Positions 38,037-48,006 of a DNA stretch of 58,034 bases are shown piece after piece. The position numbers and the translations under genes are program-made. The stretch lies in the NCBI GenBank assembly GCA_021845805.1, contig JAJZVD010000015.1:1-58034 (forward strand). The letters run 5' to 3'. The number at the start of each line of letters is the position of its first letter. Position 1 is the stretch's first letter. The notes under the pieces were generated by a model. It searched no databases and was not told the origin of the DNA. It saw nothing but the letters and a program-made list of their open reading frames with translations. The stretch is from Pseudomonadota bacterium (GTDB lineage: Bacteria; Pseudomonadota; Alphaproteobacteria; Rhodobacterales; Rhodobacteraceae).

Positions 38037-40838
38037 ATGACCTTCGCCGCCCGCCTGACCCGCGCGCCGATCGCCTTCGACGCCGCCGCGGGCGCCGAGG
38101 CCGCGGCCGCCTTCGCCGACCTCGCCCCGGAACTGCGCGCCCTGCTGGGCGGCACCGCCGGGTGCAGCCCCTACCTCAAGGGCCTGATGACGCGCGAGGC
38201 CGACTGGCTGCGCGCGGCGCTGGCGGGGGCGCCCGAGGCCGCGCTTGCCGATGAACTCGCCCGGGTCGATGTGCCGCTCGAGGCGCTGGGGGCCCGCCTG
38301 CGGCAGGCCAAGCGCCGGGTGGCGCTGCTGGCCGCGCTGGCCGATCTGGGTGGGGTCTGGCCGCTCGAGGCCGTCACCGGCGCGCTGACGGCGCTGGCCG
38401 ACCGGGCGGTGGATCTTGCGCTGCAACGCCTGGTGGCCGAAGAGATCCGCCGCGGCAAGCTGCCCGGCGCCGTGCCCGAGGATGCGGCGGTGGCAGGTGG
38501 CATGGTGGCGCTGGCGATGGGCAAGATGGGGGCGGGCGAGCTGAACTACTCGTCCGACATCGACCTGATCTGCCTTTTCGACGAAACCCGCTATGGCGAC
38601 GCGGTGCAGGAGGCGCGCGCGGCCTTCGTCCGCGTCACGCGCAGGATGACCGCGCTGCTGTCGGATCTGACGGCCGAGGGCTATGTGTTCCGCACCGACC
38701 TGCGGCTGCGCCCGGATGCCGCTGTCACCCCGGTCTGCCTGTCGATGGGGGCGGCCGAGCAGTATTACGAGGGCGAGGGCCGCACCTGGGAACGCGCGGC
38801 CTATATCAAGGCGCGGCCCTGCGGGGGCGACATCGCGGCGGGCGCGCGGTTCCTGACCACGCTGACCCCCTTTGTCTGGCGCCGCCACCTCGACTTCGCC
38901 GCCATCCGCGACGCGCATGACATGCGGCTGCGCATCCGCCGCCACAAGGGGCTGCACGGGCCCATCGTGCTGGAAGGGCACAACATGAAGCTGGGCGTGG
39001 GCGGCATCCGGGAAATCGAGTTCTTCACCCAGACCCGCCAGCTGATCGCCGGGGGGCGCGACCCCTCGCTGCGCGTCCGCGGCACGGTCGAGGGGCTCGC
39101 CCGGCTTGCGGCGGCGGGTTGGGTGACCGCCGACGATGCCGCGGCGCTGACCGCCCTTTACCGCGACCACCGCGAGGTGGAACACCGCCTGCAGATGGTG
39201 CAGGACGCCCAGACCCACGACCTGCCCGGCAATCCCGAGGGCTTCGACCGGCTTGCCCGCTTTCTGGGCGAGGGCGACACCGCCCGCTTCCGCGCCGGCC
39301 TGAAGGACCGGCTGACCCGGGTTGCGTCGCTGACCGAGGGGTTCTTCGCCCCCGGCGAGGCCGAGGCCGGGCCCGAGCTGTCGCAGGCGGCGCAGGCGGT
39401 CGTGCAGGGCTGGCGCGCCTATCCGGCCCTGCGCTCGGCCCGGGCGCAGGAGATCTTCCGCCGCCTGCGGCCGGCGATCCTGAAACGGCTGGCCGGGGCG
39501 GCCGACCCCGAGGCGGCGCTGCGTGCCTTCGACGGCTTCCTGGCCGGGCTGCCCGCCGGTGTGCAGCTTTTCGCGCTGTTCGAGGCCAACCCCCAGCTGA
39601 TCGACCTGATCGTTGACATCGCCGCCACCGCGCCGACGCTCGCGCTCTACCTCTCGCGCAATGCGGGCGTTCTGGATGCGGTGATCGGCGGCGCCTTCTT
39701 CGCCCCCTGGCCGGGGCGTGCGGCGCTGGAGGCGGCGCTGGCCGCCGCCTTGGCCGAGGCGGCCGACTATGAACGCAAGCTCGATGCCGCCCGCGCCTGG
39801 ATGAAGGAATGGCACTTCCGCATCGGCGTACATCACCTGCGCGGGCTGATCGACGCCTTCGAGGCAGGCGGGCAATATGCCGATCTGGCGGCGGCGGTGG
39901 TGGGCGCGCTGTGGCCGCCCTGCGTGGCCGAGTTCGCGCGCAAGCACGGCACCCGGCCGGGGCGGGGGGCGGTGGTGCTGGGCATGGGGTCGCTGGGTGC
40001 CGGGCGGCTTCATTCCGACAGCGACCTTGACCTGATCGTCATCTACGACCCGGCGGGGGTGGAGGCCTCGGACGGCCCGCGCCCGCTGGCCGCGCGCGCC
40101 TATTACGCCCGGCTGACCCAGGCGCTGGTCACCGCGCTGACCGTGCCGATGGCGCAGGGCCGACTTTACGAGGTTGACATGCGGCTGCGGCCGTCGGGGC
40201 GGCAGGGGCCGGTTGCGACCTCGTTCGCCGCGTTCCGCGATTACCAGCGCAGCGAGGCCTGGACATGGGAACATCTGGCGCTGACCCGGGCGCGGGTGCT
40301 GGCAGGCGACGGGGCGCTTGGCGCCGAGGTCGAAGCCTTCCGGCGCGCACTGCTGGTCGAAAAGAGCGGCGGGGCGACGGTGGTGGCCGACGTGGCCGAC
40401 ATGCGCGCCCGGCTTGCCGCGGCGCAGGGGGCGGCGGCGTTCTGGGATGCCAAGCGCGGCCCCGGGCGGCTGATGGACATCGAGCTTCTGGCGCAGATGC
40501 TGGCCCTGCAATCCGGCGCCGCGGCGCGCGCGGTCGAGCCGCAGTTGCGCGCCGGGGTGCGGGCGGGGTTTTTGCCGGATGACGCGGAAACGGCGCTTCT
40601 TGCCGCTTACCGGCTCTGCTGGCGACTGCGATGTGCTACGAAGTTGCTGGGGGACAGGTCGGTCGAGTCGCTCGGGGGCGGCGCACGGGCGATGATCCTG
40701 CGGGAAACCGATGCCCCCGACATGGACAGGCTGGCCGCACGGCTGGCCGCGGTGACGACGGCCGCGGCGGCGGTGGTGGAGCGCAGGCTCAGCCCGCAGG
40801 AGGCACCGGATGGGGAGGCGGATGATGCGCGCGGATGA
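38037..40838 (+). CDS. glnE: Bifunctional glutamine synthetase adenylyltransferase/deadenylase
   Basis: The 933-residue enzyme adds and removes AMP on glutamine synthetase in response to PII and glutamine. Both nucleotidyltransferase domains are intact: GAGELNYSSDIDLICLFD near residue 160 (removase) and GAGRLHSDSDLDLIVIYD near residue 650 (transferase), each followed by a helical domain. The ATG at 38037 starts the conserved region; an upstream in-frame ATG lies at 37989. The end overlaps the next small gene. Confidence 0.95.
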   Translation: MTFAARLTRAPIAFDAAAGAEAAAAFADLAPELRALLGGTAGCSPYLKGLMTREADWLRAALAGAPEAALADELARVDVPLEALGARLRQAKRRVALLAALADLGGVWPLEAVTGALTALADRAVDLALQRLVAEEIRRGKLPGAVPEDAAVAGGMVALAMGKMGAGELNYSSDIDLICLFDETRYGDAVQEARAAFVRVTRRMTALLSDLTAEGYVFRTDLRLRPDAAVTPVCLSMGAAEQYYEGEGRTWERAAYIKARPCGGDIAAGARFLTTLTPFVWRRHLDFAAIRDAHDMRLRIRRHKGLHGPIVLEGHNMKLGVGGIREIEFFTQTRQLIAGGRDPSLRVRGTVEGLARLAAAGWVTADDAAALTALYRDHREVEHRLQMVQDAQTHDLPGNPEGFDRLARFLGEGDTARFRAGLKDRLTRVASLTEGFFAPGEAEAGPELSQAAQAVVQGWRAYPALRSARAQEIFRRLRPAILKRLAGAADPEAALRAFDGFLAGLPAGVQLFALFEANPQLIDLIVDIAATAPTLALYLSRNAGVLDAVIGGAFFAPWPGRAALEAALAAALAEAADYERKLDAARAWMKEWHFRIGVHHLRGLIDAFEAGGQYADLAAAVVGALWPPCVAEFARKHGTRPGRGAVVLGMGSLGAGRLHSDSDLDLIVIYDPAGVEASDGPRPLAARAYYARLTQALVTALTVPMAQGRLYEVDMRLRPSGRQGPVATSFAAFRDYQRSEAWTWEHLALTRARVLAGDGALGAEVEAFRRALLVEKSGGATVVADVADMRARLAAAQGAAAFWDAKRGPGRLMDIELLAQMLALQSGAAARAVEPQLRAGVRAGFLPDDAETALLAAYRLCWRLRCATKLLGDRSVESLGGGARAMILRETDAPDMDRLAARLAAVTTAAAAVVERRLSPQEAPDGEADDARG

Positions 40839-41091
40839 GGTGGACCCCAAGGGGCTGATGCGCGAGGCCTACCGGATCGAGGGCATCACCGAAAGCGAAT
40901 GCCGCTCGATCTTCATGGACTGGGCGCTGGGTCTGCCCGCGGTCGACCCGCATGAGGCGATCCGGGTGATGCTGGCCACCTATTGCGCGGCAGCGCCGGA
41001 CCATCCGATGACCCGGGTGCTGACCGCGGGGCTGGTGCCCGCCGACACGCCGCGCCGCCGGGGCGGCCGCGCGGCGCGGGTATCGACCTGA
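40825..41091 (+). CDS. Conserved hypothetical protein after glnE, 88 residues
   Basis: The product begins [20 protein letters not shown] and includes [14 protein letters not shown] and [11 protein letters not shown], ending in an Arg-rich [10 protein letters not shown] tail. I believe similar small proteins follow glnE in other Rhodobacterales, but I know no function. GGGGAGG precedes the start; ATG 40822 directly before is an alternative. It overlaps the glnE end by 14 bp, suggesting coupling. Confidence 0.75.
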   Translation: MRADEVDPKGLMREAYRIEGITESECRSIFMDWALGLPAVDPHEAIRVMLATYCAAAPDHPMTRVLTAGLVPADTPRRRGGRAARVST

Positions 41092-41098
41092 CCGCGCC

Positions 41099-41743
41099 TC
41101 AGCGCCGCGGCAGGGCGGCCGCGGCCCGGGCCAGCGCCACGATGCCGTCCCAGTCGCCGCGGACCATCAGATCCTTCGGCGCGACCCAGCTTCCGCCGAC
41201 ACAGAGCACGTTCGACAGGCCCAGGTAATCGCCAACGTTCTTCGGGCTGACCCCGCCGGTCGGGCAGAAGCGGACCTGCGGGATCGGCGCGCCGATCGCC
41301 TTCAGCGCGGGCGCGCCCCCGTTCGCCTCGGCGGGGAAGAACTTCTGCACCCGGTAGCCGCGTTCCAGCAGGGCCATCACCTCTGACGCGGTGGCCGCGC
41401 CGGGCAGCAGCGGCAGGTCCGCATCCTCGCAGGCCGCAAGGATGCGCTCGGTCGCCCCCGGCGAGACGCCGAACCGCGCGCCCGCCGCCACCGCCGCGGT
41501 CACGTCTGCCGGGGTCAGCAGCGTGCCCGCCCCCACGACCCCGCCCGGCACCCGCGCCATCGCGCGGATCGCATCCAGCGCCACCGGGGTGCGCAGCGTC
41601 ACCTCGAGCACCGGCAGCCCCCCCGCCACCAGCGCGCGCGCCAGCGGTTCGGCATGGGCCAGTTCGTCGATCACGAGCACGGGGATCACGGGGGCCAGGC
41701 GGCACAGCGCCTCGGCCTGCTGGGATGCGTCTTGCGGGGTCAT
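41099..41743 (-). CDS. eda: KDPG/KHG aldolase
   Basis: The 214-residue aldolase splits 2-keto-3-deoxy-6-phosphogluconate into pyruvate and glyceraldehyde-3-phosphate in the Entner-Doudoroff pathway. It has [34 protein letters not shown] with the catalytic Glu, [11 protein letters not shown] and the Schiff-base Lys in [14 protein letters not shown] (about residue 134), then [13 protein letters not shown]. It follows edd by 258 bp, which hold a long inverted repeat. Confidence 0.95.
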   Translation of the reverse strand: MTPQDASQQAEALCRLAPVIPVLVIDELAHAEPLARALVAGGLPVLEVTLRTPVALDAIRAMARVPGGVVGAGTLLTPADVTAAVAAGARFGVSPGATERILAACEDADLPLLPGAATASEVMALLERGYRVQKFFPAEANGGAPALKAIGAPIPQVRFCPTGGVSPKNVGDYLGLSNVLCVGGSWVAPKDLMVRGDWDGIVALARAAAALPRR

Positions 41744-41781
41744 GGGGCCTCCTTCGGGCGGGATCGCGGGCGGATGCGTGC

Positions 41782-41965
41782 GCCTCCGGCGGGGATATTT
41801 GGGCCAGAAAGAACGGGAGGGGAAGGGGGCGCCCCGCCTCGGGCCGTGCGCACGGGGGAGACGGGGCGCTTTCTCTCTGGGCGGTCATCGGCGTCCCCGC
41901 CTGTACCGCGCCACCTGTCTTCCCGATCTTCCTTTCTTTCTGGTTAAAATATCCCCGCCGGAGGC
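41782..41965 (-). repeat. Long inverted repeat in the edd-eda spacer
   Basis: Arms of 32 nt at 41782-41813 and 41934-41965 are complementary at 29 positions. Each reads GCCTCCGGCGGGGATATTT then 3 variable bases and CCAGAAAGAA. In the edd-eda mRNA they would form a stem enclosing about 120 nt. The GGATATTT...CAGAAA core also occurs in the 54-bp repeats at 28454 and 53678. Confidence 0.85.
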
Positions 41966-42001
41966 ATTGACTGTTTTTCAGGCCGCGGCAGGGCGCGCGG
42001 G

Positions 42002-43807
42002 TCAGAGGATGGTCGCGGCACCGCTGGTGGCGGGGCCCACGTTGCGGCGGAAGACCTCGAACATCTCGCGCCCGGTTCCCTGGGCGTTGGTGCTCAGATC
42101 CGCGCGCACCGGGGGGCGGCGGTCGAAATCGGGGGCCAGCACGCTCAGCGTGCCCGCATCGGCATCGAGCCGGATCACGTCGCCGTCGCGCACCCGGGCA
42201 AGCGGGCCGCCATCGGCCGCCTCGGGGCAGACGTGGATCGCGGCGGGCACCTTGCCCGAGGCGCCCGACATCCGCCCGTCGGTGACCAGCGCCACCCGCA
42301 GTCCGCGGTCCTGCAGCACGGCGAGCGTGGGGGTGAGCGAGTGCAGTTCGGGCATCCCGTTGGCGCGCGGGCCCTGGAAGCGGACGACGACGACGGTGTC
42401 GGAGGTGAACTCTCCGGCCCGGAAGGCGCGCTTGACGTTCTCCTGGTCGTGGAAGACGCGGGCGGGGGCCTCGATCACATGCCGGTCGGGCGCCACGGCC
42501 GAGATCTTGATGACCCCGCGGCCAAGGTTGCCCGTCAGCTGCTTCAACCCGCCTTCGGGCTGGAAGGGCGAGGCCGCGGGGCGCAGGATGCGGTCGTTCA
42601 GCGTCCGGGCCGGGCCCTCGGCCCAGGCCAGCCTGCCGTCGACGAGCTTCGGTTCGCGAGTGTAAAGCGCGAGCCCGTCGCCCGCGACCGTCTTGGTGTC
42701 GGGGTGCAGCAGGCCCGCGTCGAGGAGTTCGCCGATCATGTAGGCAAGCCCCCCCGCCGCGTGGAAGTGGTTCACGTCGGCCATGCCGTTGGGATAGACC
42801 TTGGCCATCAGGGGGGTCGCGGCCGAGATGTCGGCGAAATCCTCGAGATCGAGGATCACGCCCGCGGCGCGCGCCATGGCGGGCAGGTGGATCACGAGGT
42901 TCGTGGACCCGCCGGTGGCCATCAGCCCCACGAGCCCGTTGACGAAGGTGCGTTCGTCCAGGATGTCTGCCGCGGGCGTGTAGGCGTTGCCGAGTGCCGT
43001 GATCTGTGCCGCGCGTTCGGCGCCCGCGATCGTCAGCGCCTCGCGCAGCGGCGTGCCCGGATTGACGAAGGAGGCGCCCGGCAGGTGCAGGCCCATGATC
43101 TCCATCAGCATCTGGTTGGTGTTGGCGGTGCCGTAGAAGGTGCAGGTGCCGGGGCCGTGATAGCTGGCCATTTCGGCCGCCATCAGCTCGGCCCGGCCGA
43201 TTTCGCCGGTGGCGAACTTCTGGCGGACCTTCGACTTCTCGTCATTGGGCAGGCCCGAGGTCATCGGCCCCGCGGGCAGGAACACCGCGGGCAGGTGGCC
43301 GAAGGTGGCCGCGGCCATCACGAGGCCGGGCACGATCTTGTCACAGACGCCGAGGAACAGCGCCGCATCGAAGGTGTTGTGGCTGAGGGCCACGCCCGCC
43401 GCCAGCGCGATCACATCACGCGAGAAGAGCGACAGTTCCATCCCCGCCTGGCCCTGGGTGACCCCGTCGCACATCGCGGGCACGCCGCCTGCCACCTGGG
43501 CGGTGGCGCCGGCCCGGCGCACCGCGGCGCGGATCAGGGCGGGGTAGCCTTCGTAGGGCTGATGGGCCGAGAGCATGTCGTTGTAGGCAGTGACGATCCC
43601 GATGTTCGGGGCCCGCCCTTCGGCCAGCGCGTCCTTGTCGGTGCCCATCGCGGCATAGGCATGGGCCTGGTTGCCGCAGGCGAGGTGCGCGCGGGCGGTG
43701 CCGCTGTCGCGCGCGCGGGCCATCTGATCCAGATAGCGGCGGCGGCTTTCGGCGGAACGGGCGCGGATGCGGTCGGTGACGCGGGCGATGGTGCTGTTGA
43801 GGGGCAT
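42002..43807 (-). CDS. edd: Phosphogluconate dehydratase
   Basis: The 601-residue enzyme converts 6-phosphogluconate to KDPG. It is of the IlvD/Edd family with a 4Fe-4S cluster; Cys residues are seen in [26 protein letters not shown] and [15 protein letters not shown]. The [16 protein letters not shown] segment and C-terminal [18 protein letters not shown] are diagnostic. The ATG at 43807 starts the family match although the frame is open upstream. A LacI-type operator lies between its -35 and -10. Confidence 0.95.
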   Translation of the reverse strand: MPLNSTIARVTDRIRARSAESRRRYLDQMARARDSGTARAHLACGNQAHAYAAMGTDKDALAEGRAPNIGIVTAYNDMLSAHQPYEGYPALIRAAVRRAGATAQVAGGVPAMCDGVTQGQAGMELSLFSRDVIALAAGVALSHNTFDAALFLGVCDKIVPGLVMAAATFGHLPAVFLPAGPMTSGLPNDEKSKVRQKFATGEIGRAELMAAEMASYHGPGTCTFYGTANTNQMLMEIMGLHLPGASFVNPGTPLREALTIAGAERAAQITALGNAYTPAADILDERTFVNGLVGLMATGGSTNLVIHLPAMARAAGVILDLEDFADISAATPLMAKVYPNGMADVNHFHAAGGLAYMIGELLDAGLLHPDTKTVAGDGLALYTREPKLVDGRLAWAEGPARTLNDRILRPAASPFQPEGGLKQLTGNLGRGVIKISAVAPDRHVIEAPARVFHDQENVKRAFRAGEFTSDTVVVVRFQGPRANGMPELHSLTPTLAVLQDRGLRVALVTDGRMSGASGKVPAAIHVCPEAADGGPLARVRDGDVIRLDADAGTLSVLAPDFDRRPPVRADLSTNAQGTGREMFEVFRRNVGPATSGAATIL

Positions 43808-43867
43808 GGGGCTTCCTTCGGCGCGGAATCGGGGCGCGGGCGGCTGGCGCGGTGGCGAGATGCGGGT

Positions 43868-43896
43868 AGCATACACCGTTAGCGCTAACAATGCAA
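43868..43896 (-). promoter_or_regulatory. edd promoter with LacI-family operator in the spacer
   Basis: On the minus strand TTGCAT (43896-43891), 17 nt, TATGCT (43873-43868). The spacer holds the perfect 12-bp palindrome GTTAGCGCTAAC (43878-43889), the form bound by LacI-family repressors. In Rhodobacter the LacI-type regulator CceR represses Entner-Doudoroff genes; linking it to this site is inference. Confidence 0.78.
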
Positions 43897-44037
43897 ATTG
43901 CGCAGGCCCGATGGGCAGAGTCCGGCCCAGCGGGCGGTTTTCCGTCCGTGGCGGTGACGGCCGACGGGCCGGGGCGGCGCGGCCCGGATCGGCTGAACGG
44001 TCTTTCCCGCCGCCGCAGGAGCGGCTAGGGAAGGGGC

Positions 44038-45249
44038 ATGACCGAGACATCGAACCTTTCGCCGCGCCCCGTCGTGCGGCTGTCGTCCAGGGCCGAAGCG
44101 CGCGCGATCCGCTTCGGCTTTCCCTGGGTCTATGCCGACGAGCTGGTGCTGGACCGGCGCACCAAGGCGCTGGCCCCCGGCACACTGGCCGTGCTGGAGG
44201 ATGCCGACCGCAAGCCGATGGGGCTGGTGACGGTGAACCCGGCCTCGAAGATCGTGGCCCGGATGATCGACCGCGATCCCGCCGCCGTGGTGGACGAGGG
44301 CTGGTTTGCCGCCCGGCTGGCCACCGCGCTTGGCTTGCGCGCGCGGCTGTTCGACGCGCCCTTCTACCGGCTGGTGCATGCCGAGGCCGACGGGCTGCCG
44401 GGCGTGGTGATCGACCGCTTCGGCGATGTGGCCGTGGTGCAGCCGAACGCCGCCTGGGCCGAGGCGCTGATGTCGCCGCTGGCCGCGGCGCTGGCGGCGG
44501 TGACGGGGGTCACCACAATCGTCAAGAACGGCACCGGGCGGGCCCGGAGCCTGGAGGGGCTGGCCGAAGAGACGGTGGTGCTGCGGGGGGCGGTGTCGGC
44601 GCCGGTGGCGGTGCAGATGAACGGCGCGACCTACCTGGCCGATGTGCTGGGCGGGCAGAAGACCGGGCTTTTCTTCGACCAGCGGCCGAACCATGGCTTT
44701 GCCCAACGGCTGGCCCGGGGGGCGCGGGTGCTGGATGTCTTCAGCCATGTGGGCGGCTTTTCGCTGGCCTGTCTGGCGGGGGGGGCGGATCATGCGCTGG
44801 CGGTCGACAGTTCGGCGCCCGCGCTGGGGCTGGCCGCCGAGGGCGCGGCGCGGATGGGGTTGGGCGCGCGCCTTGCCACCCGGCAGGGCGATGCCTTTGC
44901 GGTGATGGAGGCGCTGGCGGCCGAGGGGGCGCAGTTCGACGTGGTGGTCTGCGACCCGCCCGCCTTCGCGCCCGGCAAGCAGGCGCTGGAGGCGGGCCTG
45001 CGCGCCTATGAGCGGGTGGCACGTCTGGCCGCGCCGCTGGTGGCGCCGGGCGGCTATCTGGGCCTCTGCTCCTGCTCGCATGCGGCGGATCTTGGCGCGT
45101 TCCGCACCGCCTCGACCCGGGGGATCGGGCGGGGCGGGCGCCGGGGGCAGATCCTGCACACGGGTTTTGCCGGGCCCGATCATCCGATGCTGCCGCAACT
45201 GGCCGAAACCGCCTATCTCAAGGCGCTGTTCTACCGGCTTGACGGGTGA
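44038..45249 (+). CDS. RSP_2647-family RNA methyltransferase (RlmI-like)
   Basis: The 403-residue protein has an N-terminal PUA-like domain ([14 protein letters not shown]) and a C-terminal class I methyltransferase domain: [29 protein letters not shown] (SAM motif I), [15 protein letters not shown] (motif IV DPP) and CSCSHAA. This is the RlmI/RlmK-type layout for 5-methylcytidine in 23S rRNA, so an rRNA target is likely. It is followed by the PIN gene with a 4-nt overlap (GTGA). Confidence 0.9.
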   Translation: MTETSNLSPRPVVRLSSRAEARAIRFGFPWVYADELVLDRRTKALAPGTLAVLEDADRKPMGLVTVNPASKIVARMIDRDPAAVVDEGWFAARLATALGLRARLFDAPFYRLVHAEADGLPGVVIDRFGDVAVVQPNAAWAEALMSPLAAALAAVTGVTTIVKNGTGRARSLEGLAEETVVLRGAVSAPVAVQMNGATYLADVLGGQKTGLFFDQRPNHGFAQRLARGARVLDVFSHVGGFSLACLAGGADHALAVDSSAPALGLAAEGAARMGLGARLATRQGDAFAVMEALAAEGAQFDVVVCDPPAFAPGKQALEAGLRAYERVARLAAPLVAPGGYLGLCSCSHAADLGAFRTASTRGIGRGGRRGQILHTGFAGPDHPMLPQLAETAYLKALFYRLDG

Positions 45250-45779
45250 AGGCGGTTCTCGACGCCTGCGTTCTCTATCCCACGGTGCTGCGCGAGGTTC
45301 TGCTGGGCGCGGCGCGGGCGGGGCTGTATCAGCCGCTGTGGTCGGCGCGCATCCTCGAGGAATGGGCCCGCGCGGCGCGCAAGCTCGGCCCCGCGCAAGA
45401 GGCGCTGGCGCGCGGCGAGATCGCGCTGGCGCGTGCGGGGTTCCCGCGCGCCGAGGTGGCCGCGCAACCCGCGCTGGAGGCCCGGCTGTGGCTGCCGGAC
45501 CCGGCCGATGTGCATGTGCTGGCGGTCGCGGTGGCGGCCGGGGCGGATGCGATCGTGACCTTCAACGCGCAGGATTTTCCCCGTGGCGACATGGCGGCGC
45601 AGGGGCTCGACCGGCTTGACCCGGACGGGTTCCTGCTGGCGCTGGACCGGGGCACGGTGGCCGCGGTGGCCGAGGCAGTGCGGGCCGAGGCGGAACGGCT
45701 GTCGGGCCAGCCGCAGCCGATCCGGGCGCTGATGAAACGCGCCGGGCTGCCGCGGCTGGGCAAGGCGCTGGCAGGCTAG
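45246..45779 (+). CDS. RSP_2648-family PIN domain protein
   Basis: The 177-residue product starts with GTG and has the PIN pattern: [16 protein letters not shown] (first Asp), a mid ILEEWARA (Glu), DPADVHVLAVAVAAGADAIV (second and third Asp) and TFNAQDF. PIN proteins are Mg-dependent RNases. No antitoxin is seen; instead it is coupled to the RNA methyltransferase, a fixed pair in Rhodobacterales, suggesting RNA processing rather than toxin-antitoxin. Confidence 0.87.
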   Translation: MKAVLDACVLYPTVLREVLLGAARAGLYQPLWSARILEEWARAARKLGPAQEALARGEIALARAGFPRAEVAAQPALEARLWLPDPADVHVLAVAVAAGADAIVTFNAQDFPRGDMAAQGLDRLDPDGFLLALDRGTVAAVAEAVRAEAERLSGQPQPIRALMKRAGLPRLGKALAG

Positions 45780-45789
45780 GCGGGCAAGG

Positions 45790-46398
45790 GCGGCCGGACG
45801 CGCGGTATCGCTAGGCCGGGGGAGCAGCGCGCAGCGCCCCCGGGCCAGCGCCCGACCGCCCCCCGGGCGGGCGCTTCGGCGCCGGTCCAAGCGGGCTCAC
45901 CCGTGGGAGGGGCCTTGCCATAAGGCGCAGACCTTCGCCGGTGCAGCGCCCCCCCGCGGTCGGGCGCTGTCCCTCTGGTGTGGGGGGCGGGGTAGCCGGG
46001 CGCTACGGCTCCGCCCAGCCCGGGGAACAGCGCGAAGCGCCCCCGGGCCAGCGCCCGACCGCCCGGACGGGCGGGCGCTTCGGGAGCGTCGGCGGCGGGC
46101 TCACCCTCGGGAGATGCCGCGCCATAAAGCGCAGACCGTCACCGTGGCAGCGCCCCCCCGCGGTCGGGCGCTGTCCCTTTGTGGTGTGGGCAGGGTAGCC
46201 GGGCGCTACGGCTCCGCCCAGCCCGGGGAACAGCGCGAAGCGCCCCCGGGCCAGCGCCCGACCGCCCGGACGGGCGGGCGCTTCCTTGCCGAACCGCGCG
46301 GGCTCACCCGTGGGAGAGGCCTTGCCATAAAGCGCAGACCTTCGCCGGTGCAGCGCCCCCCCGCGGTCGGGCGCTGTCCCCTTGGTGTGCGGGGCAAG
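45790..46398. repeat. 203-bp tandem repeat array, left (three units)
   Basis: The motif CGGGCCAGCGCCCGACC recurs at 45841, 46044 and 46247, a period of exactly 203 bp; whole units begin near 45790, 45992 and 46195. Each unit contains hairpin 1 (GCCCGGGG...CCCCGGGC around GCGCGAAGCG), hairpin 2 (AGCGCCCGACCGCCC... GGGCGGGCGCT), then CGGGCTCACCCG, ATAAAGCGCAGACC, and a distal GCGGTCGGGCGCT complementary to the 5' arm of hairpin 2. The period is not a multiple of three and frames shift between units, so it is non-coding. It separates the convergent PIN and FAD oxidoreductase genes. I do not recognise the family. Confidence 0.9.
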
Positions 46399-46432
46399 GT
46401 GGACAACCGCGCCTTCCCCCCCGGCCCGGGCG

Positions 46433-47773
46433 TCAGGGCAGCGGGCCGTCCTGCAGCGCATAGGCCCGATAGGCCGCCCGCAGCCAGAGCCGACGCAAGG
46501 GCGGCAGCGGGAAGCGGCGCGGGGGCTGGCGCATCAGGGCGGGGATCGCGGTGGGGATGCCTGCGATCAGCCCCGCCGCCAGCGCTCCGCCAAGCGAGGC
46601 GGGTGCCACGCCGTTGCCATGCCAGCCAAAGGCCGCGAACAGCCCCTTTGCCCCCGGGACCGGCCCCACGAAGGGCGCAAGGCTGCCCGTCAGGCAGACG
46701 AAGCCCGCCCATTCATGCGCGACCTCGACCCCCGCCCAGGCGGGAAAGAGACGCCGGAACTCGGCACGGACGCGGGCTGCGGTCGCGGCCTCGGCCTTGG
46801 GCGTGGCCGAGGTGCCGCCGCGCATCCCGAACAGGAAGCGGCCATCCGGAAGGTGGCGGAAATAGTGCAGCAGGTGGCGGGTGTCGTAGCTCATGATCGG
46901 GGTGGTGAACCCCTGCGCCCGCTTTTCCGCCGGGCTCAGCGGTCGGGTCATCAGGATCGCCGATTGCGCAGGCAGGGTGCGGCCCGCGATCCAGGGCGGC
47001 AGATCTTCCGAGGAATAGCCGTTCGTCGCCACCAGCACCCGCCGGGCGCGCAGCGTGCCGCCGGGGGTGGTCAGCCGCCAGGTGGCGCCCTCGGGGGCCA
47101 GATCGGTGACCGGGCTCTGGCCGTGGATGCGGACGCCCGCGGCCTGCGCGGCGCGGGCGAGCCCTTCGGCATAGGCCAGCGGATGCAGCGGAAAACCCGC
47201 CTCGACCACCAGCGCGCCGTGAAAGCCGGGGCCCGCCAGCCCATGTTCGGCCAGCGCCTCGGGGGGAAGCAGCTCGGCGGTCTCGCCGTAGAGGCGGCGC
47301 TTGTCGTCGGCCTCCTGCACAAGGGCCGCGAACGCGCGCGGCGAATGGGCAAGGCAGATGTCGCCCGCGGGGCCCTGGCGGGCGTCGATCCCTTCGCCGG
47401 CAAGGAGCGCCGCCACCCGTTCGATCGCGCGGTGCTGAAAGTCGCGGAAATCGCGCGCGCCTCCTTCGCCCACCCGTGCCACGATCTGCCGGTCGCCAAG
47501 CTTTGCGCCGCCCAGACAGCAGAAGCCGCCGTTGCGCCCCGACGCGCCCCAGCCGGGCTGACCGGCCTCGAGCACCGCCACATCGGCGCCGTGGGTGCGC
47601 GCCAGCTCCAGCGCGGCGTTCAGCCCGGCGTAGCCCGCGCCGATCACCGCCACCTCGGCCCGCGCCTCGCCTGCCAGCGCGGGACAGGGGATCGGGGCAG
47701 GCAACGAGGCGCGCCAGTGGCTGTCGGGCCAGCGCGAGGTGTCATAGGCCGGGGCTTCGTAGAGATGGCGCAA
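46433..47773 (-). CDS. FAD-binding oxidoreductase (PuuB/DadA-like)
   Basis: The product (446 residues from TTG 47773) begins near RHLYEAPAYDTSRW and has EVAVIGAGYAGLNAALELAR (FAD Rossmann), WGASGRNGGFCCLGG, ATNGYSSEDLP, and a C-terminal GWHGNGVAPASLGG FAD contact. This is the layout of gamma-glutamylputrescine oxidase and related amine oxidases. A divergent agmatinase makes a polyamine role likely. The start is uncertain: no ATG lies nearby, TTG 47773 has a weak GGACAGAG before it, and ATG 47896 overlaps the repeat element. Confidence 0.82.
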   Translation of the reverse strand: MRHLYEAPAYDTSRWPDSHWRASLPAPIPCPALAGEARAEVAVIGAGYAGLNAALELARTHGADVAVLEAGQPGWGASGRNGGFCCLGGAKLGDRQIVARVGEGGARDFRDFQHRAIERVAALLAGEGIDARQGPAGDICLAHSPRAFAALVQEADDKRRLYGETAELLPPEALAEHGLAGPGFHGALVVEAGFPLHPLAYAEGLARAAQAAGVRIHGQSPVTDLAPEGATWRLTTPGGTLRARRVLVATNGYSSEDLPPWIAGRTLPAQSAILMTRPLSPAEKRAQGFTTPIMSYDTRHLLHYFRHLPDGRFLFGMRGGTSATPKAEAATAARVRAEFRRLFPAWAGVEVAHEWAGFVCLTGSLAPFVGPVPGAKGLFAAFGWHGNGVAPASLGGALAAGLIAGIPTAIPALMRQPPRRFPLPPLRRLWLRAAYRAYALQDGPLP

Positions 47774-47886
47774 GGGCTCTGTCCGGTGGTGGTGCGGGCC
47801 GGGGCCATGGTGCGGCGTTCCGCGCGCGGGCGCAACCGGCAAGGCGGCGGATGTCGCTTGCGGGCGGTGCGGCGGTCGCAAGCGGC

Positions 47887-47989
47887 AGGGCGCCATTCAT
47901 GGCGCGCCGACGTCGACCGGCGCGCCCGGTCCGTTCCCGCGGTCTGCAGGCCACCCGCGCAATCGGGGCGCCATGAAGGCGCTCCCTAC
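47887..47989. repeat. Inverted-repeat element I (about 103 bp)
   Basis: Ends are AGGGCGCCATTCATGGCGC and GGCGCCATGAAGGCGCTCCC-TAC, degenerate forms of the palindromes in elements II and III. It lies 114 bp upstream of the chosen FAD oxidoreductase start and shares an inner GCGCGCCCGGTCCGTTCCC block with element III. Confidence 0.65.
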
Positions 47990-48006
47990 GATGTGCCGGA
48001 CCTCGC

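Noticed and set aside
45246-45779. PIN protein as toxin of a toxin-antitoxin pair
   Set aside because: No small antitoxin gene adjoins it; it is coupled to an RNA methyltransferase instead.
45941-46896. Long open frames across the left 203-bp repeat array on both strands
   Set aside because: They exist because the DNA is extremely GC-rich. The 203-bp period is not a multiple of three, frames change between units and there are no ribosome sites.
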